This document shows, in pieces, positions 61,166 through 64,000 of a DNA stretch of 64,000 bases. The position numbers were made by a program, and so were the translations under genes. The stretch is from the NCBI RefSeq assembly GCF_017592475.1, contig NZ_JAGFNP010000001.1, forward strand, positions 62,001 through 126,000, written 5' to 3'. Source of the DNA: Glycomyces niveus. GTDB lineage: Bacteria > Actinomycetota > Actinomycetes > Mycobacteriales > Micromonosporaceae. How positions within the stretch are numbered: the first letter of the stretch is position 1; each line of letters begins with the position of its first letter. The notes under the pieces were generated by a model. That model made no database searches, was not told the DNA's origin, and saw only the letters and a list, made by a program, of their open reading frames with translations.

Positions 61166-61834
61166 GTGATCGTCAGCAGCCTGCTGATCCTCGTCACCGC
61201 GGCGGTCTTGCTGGTCACTGGCATGATCACCGGGAACAACCAGTTGCTGGTCTCGTCCATCGCGGCGAGCCTCGCCGCCGGCGCGGCCTTGTACATCGGG
61301 ATCCGCGGCCGGGGCGCCCAGCGCCCGCGCGTCACCCCGCGCCGGGGCGATCACGCCTCGCCGGCGGCCCCGGGCCGCCAACGGGGCGAGCGGTGGCGCG
61401 ACGCCGACGACACCCAGCAGTTCCGCCGGATCGGGGCGGACGACACCCCGACCACGGAGATGCCGCTGCTCGAGGGCAAGGTCTTCGAACCCACGGACTA
61501 CACGGTGGACCGCGACCCGGAGCTGCGCTTCGAGGACGTGCCGCCGCGCCAGTCCCGCGGCGCGGGCAGCCGCCACCGCGCGCCCGCATCGATGGCCGAC
61601 GAGCCCACCGAGCAGCGCATGTCGAGCGTCGAATCGGCCGCGCTCATGCGCCTGGACACCGAGGTCGCGGTCGTCGACGGCCGCCCCCGCTTCCACCACG
61701 CGCTGTGCGCGCACCTCACCGGCCGCGACCACGAGCCGCTGGCCGTCTCGGAGGCCCTGGAACTGGGCTTCACCCCGTGCGGGATGTGCGAGCCGGTGTC
61801 GCGTCTGCTCCTGGTGCCGACCGCCGGGCGCTGA
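61166..61834 (+). CDS. Membrane protein with C-terminal cysteine cluster
   Basis: 222 residues. Two N-terminal helices (VSSLLILVTAAVLLVTGMI, LVSSIAASLAAGAALYIGI), a basic then acidic linker, and a C-terminal domain with RPRFHHALCAHLTGRDHEPLAVSEALELGFTPCGMC. The C-x2-H and C-x2-C residues could bind zinc; similar HxxC...PCxxC ends occur in actinobacterial proteins of unknown role. GTG 61166 follows GGGAGGAA at 6 nt. Confidence 0.75.
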   Translation: MIVSSLLILVTAAVLLVTGMITGNNQLLVSSIAASLAAGAALYIGIRGRGAQRPRVTPRRGDHASPAAPGRQRGERWRDADDTQQFRRIGADDTPTTEMPLLEGKVFEPTDYTVDRDPELRFEDVPPRQSRGAGSRHRAPASMADEPTEQRMSSVESAALMRLDTEVAVVDGRPRFHHALCAHLTGRDHEPLAVSEALELGFTPCGMCEPVSRLLLVPTAGR

Positions 61835-61921
61835 GCCGATCGGCAAAGGGTTGCTCTGCGCCCGCTCCTCTCCATTCGAATTCCCGGTAACGCGCAGTCC
61901 GGACACAAGTTCTCGAAGTAA

Positions 61922-61950
61922 TTGACCTACTTGCAGGACTTGCGTATCCT
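61922..61950 (+). promoter_or_regulatory. Strong promoter upstream of the TraR/DksA gene
   Basis: TTGACC (61922-61927), 17 nt, TATCCT (61945-61950), the best sigma-70-type match in the window. Transcription from about 61957 would leave a leader of nearly 190 nt before the TraR/DksA-type gene. Confidence 0.65.
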
Positions 61951-61956
61951 GTGTGC

Positions 61957-62051
61957 TTAATTGCGCGGCAGGCCCCCGCCTCGGCGGGGCCTGACGCGCA
62001 TTGTCCTCGTTTCGACGAGGCCGTCACGAGTACGCGATTTCGGGAGACGCT
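61957..62051 (+). other. Structured 5' leader of the TraR/DksA gene
   Basis: The predicted leader contains a hairpin with arms CAGGCCCC and GGGGCCTG (about 61969-61993) and a second, CCTCGT-TTCG-ACGAGG (62005-62020), with the very stable UUCG loop. It could be a regulatory leader or a small RNA. There is no further gene in 61835-62051. Confidence 0.45.
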
Positions 62052-62147
62052 ATGCCGAACACCCGATGCGGGCCGCAGCTGCGGCGCCGCGCTGCCGTGA
62101 CGCCACCGGAACCCGAGCCGACATACCCCTCCAGAGGCGCGTCATGA
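62052..62147 (+). CDS. Possible 31-residue leader peptide
   Basis: GGGAG lies 5 nt before ATG 62052. The frame encodes 31 residues, basic first (GPQLRRRAAV) then Pro/Glu-rich, and its TGA overlaps the next ATG by 4 nt (ATGA), an arrangement used for translational coupling. Third-position GC is about 77 percent, clearly below the neighbouring genes, so it may be chance. Confidence 0.35.
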   Translation: MPNTRCGPQLRRRAAVTPPEPEPTYPSRGAS

Positions 62148-62725
62148 GTCCAGCGAAGAAGACCCAGAAGCAGGCCGCCAAGAAGGCGGTCGCCCCGGCG
62201 AAGAAGGCGGCGGTGAAGAAGGCCGCGGCGAAGGCGCCCGCGGCGGCGGTGAAGCAGACCGCGAAGAAGACGACCGCCAAGAAGGCCGCGAAGCAGGCCC
62301 CGCCCGCGCCCCCCGCGGTGGAGGCGGAGGAGACGGCCGAGGAGGCCGAGGCGCAGCAGCTGCGCACCGAGAGCGAGCAGGCCGAACTGCGGGCCGCGCT
62401 CAAAGAGCGGCTGGACGAGCTGGTCGAGGAGCAGCAGCGCTATAGCGACTCGATCACCCTCGCCCAGCGCGAGCGATTGAGCGACACGGCCGGGGACGAC
62501 CAGGTCGACTCCGGTTCGAAGACCGTCGAGCACGAGCACGAGGTCGCGGTGGCCGATTCGCTCTCCGAGCGCATCCGGCAGGTCAGCCATGCGCTCGAAC
62601 GCCTCGACGAGGGCACCTACGGCTTCTGTGAGAAGTGCGGTAAACCGATCCCGGCGGCGCGGTTGGCCGCGTTCCCGTCGGCTACCCTCGACGTCGGTTG
62701 CAAACAGCTGGAGGAGCGACGCTGA
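62144..62725 (+). CDS. TraR/DksA-type zinc-finger protein with Lys/Ala-rich tail
   Basis: 193 residues. The first 55 are histone-like KKAA repeats; the next 20 are acidic; a coiled-coil hairpin (about 78-160) leads to the zinc finger [37 protein letters not shown]. Family members usually have CxxC...CxxC; here the third Cys is replaced, leaving three. DksA-type proteins bind RNA polymerase near the secondary channel. The basic tail could contact nucleic acid. GAGG before ATG 62144. Confidence 0.85.
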   Translation: MSPAKKTQKQAAKKAVAPAKKAAVKKAAAKAPAAAVKQTAKKTTAKKAAKQAPPAPPAVEAEETAEEAEAQQLRTESEQAELRAALKERLDELVEEQQRYSDSITLAQRERLSDTAGDDQVDSGSKTVEHEHEVAVADSLSERIRQVSHALERLDEGTYGFCEKCGKPIPAARLAAFPSATLDVGCKQLEERR

Positions 62726-63342
62726 GCGAGGACACGCCGCCCGAGACCGCCAACGGTCCGGGTCCCGAGGAGACCACCCCTGCAGACCCCCGACCCGCGC
62801 GACGGCCCGGGCTGATGATCGCTGCGCTGCTCATAGCGGCGTTCGCGATCGGTCTGGACCAGTGGACCAAGAACCTGGCCGAGGCGAACCTGGACCCGGC
62901 CGACCCGGTGCGGATCCTGGGCGGTCTCGTCTACCTCGACCTGACCTGGAACTCGGGGGCGGCGTTCAGCCTCGGCACCGACTACACCTGGATCTTCACG
63001 ATCATCGCCTCGGCGGTGGTGGTGTTCCTGATCGGGCTGTCGACCCGGATCGTCTACCCGGTGTGGGCGGTCGCGATCGGACTGGTGCTGGGCGGCGCGG
63101 CGGGCAACCTCGTGGACCGGTACTTCCGGGAGCCGGGGTTCGCGCACGGGCACGTCGTGGACTTCATCAGCGTGTTCAAGCCGGACGCGCAGGCGTTCCC
63201 GATCTTCAACATCGCCGACTCGGCGCTGTGCTGCGGCGTGGTGCTGATCGTGCTGCTCGAGCTGACCGGGCGCGGCTTCTCGCCGGCGTCCCGGAAGGCG
63301 GCGCCGCGCGAGGACGGCCGGAAGAAGGAGGCCGCGGCATGA
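62722..63342 (+). CDS. lspA: Prolipoprotein signal peptidase
   Basis: 206 residues from CTG 62722. Four helices; aspartyl protease motifs LVDRYF ([12 protein letters not shown]) and [11 protein letters not shown] carry the two catalytic Asp. Removes signal peptides from lipoproteins. GGAGGAG (62710-62716) lies 5 nt before CTG 62722, which overlaps the previous stop as CTGA; the only other upstream start, TTG 62698, lacks a ribosome binding site. The first 38 residues are a hydrophilic Pro/Glu tail. Confidence 0.93.
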   Translation: MSEDTPPETANGPGPEETTPADPRPARRPGLMIAALLIAAFAIGLDQWTKNLAEANLDPADPVRILGGLVYLDLTWNSGAAFSLGTDYTWIFTIIASAVVVFLIGLSTRIVYPVWAVAIGLVLGGAAGNLVDRYFREPGFAHGHVVDFISVFKPDAQAFPIFNIADSALCCGVVLIVLLELTGRGFSPASRKAAPREDGRKKEAAA

Positions 63343-64000
63343 GCGACGTCGCCGCGCGCCAGACCCGGGCGCTGCCGGTCCCCGAGGGCTTCGAGGGCCA
63401 GCGGGTCGACCAGGTCGTCTCGCGTCTGCTGGGCCTGTCCCGGACCGTGGCCGCCGAGCTGGTCGCGGCCGGGGACGTGACCGTCGACGGGGCACCGTGC
63501 CAGACGAAGTCGGAGCGGGTGAGCGCGGGGGCGTGGCTGGAAGTGGTGCTGCCGCCGCCGCCGGAGGACCTGCTCGTGCGACCGGCCGAACCGGTCGAGG
63601 GCATGGACATCGTCTACGACGACGACGACATCGTGGTGGTCATGAAGCCGGTAGGGGTCGCGGCGCATCCGAGCCCGGGCTGGACCGGTCCCACCGTGAC
63701 CGGCGGTCTCGCCGCCGCGGGCTACCGGATCTCGAGCCACGGGCCCGATGAGCGGCAGGGGATCGTGCACCGGCTCGACGTGGGCACCTCGGGCCTGATG
63801 GTGGTCGCGAAGAGCGAGGCCGCGTACTCGGAGCTCAAGCGCGCCTTCAAGGAGCGCCGAGTCTCGAAGCGCTACCGCGCTGTCGCGCAAGGGCATCCGG
63901 ACCCGCTGTCGGGGACGGTGGACGCGCCGATCGGGCGGCATCCGCGCCACGACTACAAGTGGGCGGTCGTCGCCGACGGCAAGCCGAGCGTGACGCATTA
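63339..64000 (+). CDS. RluD-type 23S rRNA pseudouridine synthase (partial)
   Basis: 220 residues before the window ends. N-terminal S4 domain ([33 protein letters not shown]), then the RluA/RluD catalytic domain with [24 protein letters not shown] and the active Asp in [16 protein letters not shown]. Converts uridines in 23S rRNA to pseudouridine. ATG overlaps the lspA stop by 4 nt. Confidence 0.93.
   Translation, partial: MSDVAARQTRALPVPEGFEGQRVDQVVSRLLGLSRTVAAELVAAGDVTVDGAPCQTKSERVSAGAWLEVVLPPPPEDLLVRPAEPVEGMDIVYDDDDIVVVMKPVGVAAHPSPGWTGPTVTGGLAAAGYRISSHGPDERQGIVHRLDVGTSGLMVVAKSEAAYSELKRAFKERRVSKRYRAVAQGHPDPLSGTVDAPIGRHPRHDYKWAVVADGKPSVTH

Overview
The window is high-GC DNA from an actinobacterium. 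The signs are a PimB-type phosphatidylinositol mannoside mannosyltransferase, the actinobacterial 3'-exoribonuclease RNase AS, a DivIVA/Wag31 homologue, a dcw (division and cell wall) cluster with sepF and yggT but no ftsA, an IdeR/DmdR1-type iron box, a GlnR-type box before glnA, and many promoters placed 6-7 nt before start codons (probable leaderless mRNAs). The MurE carries the DNPR motif for meso-diaminopimelate. The genus cannot be fixed from the sequence alone; a Glycomyces- or Micromonospora-like lineage would fit. I saw no rRNA, tRNA or CRISPR array.

Layout. 1-5000: the tail of a membrane protein, an AzlCD amino-acid exporter, glnA with a GlnR-like operator, an RDD membrane protein and a NYN-domain protein. 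5037-6267: the only mobile element, a TnpB-only IS200/IS605-type unit whose right end should encode its omega RNA. 6400-17300: pimB, a NarL-type two-component pair, fadD15-like acyl-CoA ligase, ROK glucokinase, a secreted beta-helix protein with LacI-like operators, a TIGR00300 (LOR/SDH) enzyme and an MFS transporter. 17754-21080: bioA-bioF-bioD without bioB. 21300-31100: Nudix hydrolase, P450, a flavin monooxygenase coupled to a hydrolase-fold protein lacking its nucleophile, a lipase, PlsC, a Crp-like regulator, RNase AS and a phosphofructokinase with the pyrophosphate-type signature. 31100-45650: hypothetical membrane proteins, a FolD-like protein lacking the cyclohydrolase lysine and coupled to a separate cyclohydrolase/cyclodeaminase, type II DAHP synthase, an LLM oxidoreductase, three tandem membrane-protein paralogues behind a tandem palindromic operator, an Rrf2/cupin divergent pair, an L,D-transpeptidase and a coiled-coil peptidase-like secreted protein, and a MarR regulator.

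45714-64000 is the dcw cluster: murE-murF-mraY-murD-ftsW-murG-murC, an inverted iron-regulated siderophore-interacting protein gene, then ftsQ-ftsZ-yggS-sepF-yggT-divIVA, a small membrane protein, a TraR/DksA zinc-finger protein, lspA and the start of an RluD-type pseudouridine synthase. Most cell-wall genes overlap by 4 nt (ATGA or GTGA) and are probably translationally coupled. The usual 5' part (mraZ, rsmH, ftsL, ftsI) is not upstream of murE, and pgeF is missing between ftsZ and yggS.

The most unusual observations are the FolD-like protein with Ile in place of the catalytic Lys56 coupled to a FchA-type cyclohydrolase; the 59-nt intergenic repeat found twice (25168 and 30241); the TnpB/omega-RNA unit with a readable guide; the tandem-operator paralogue trio; and the rearranged dcw cluster.
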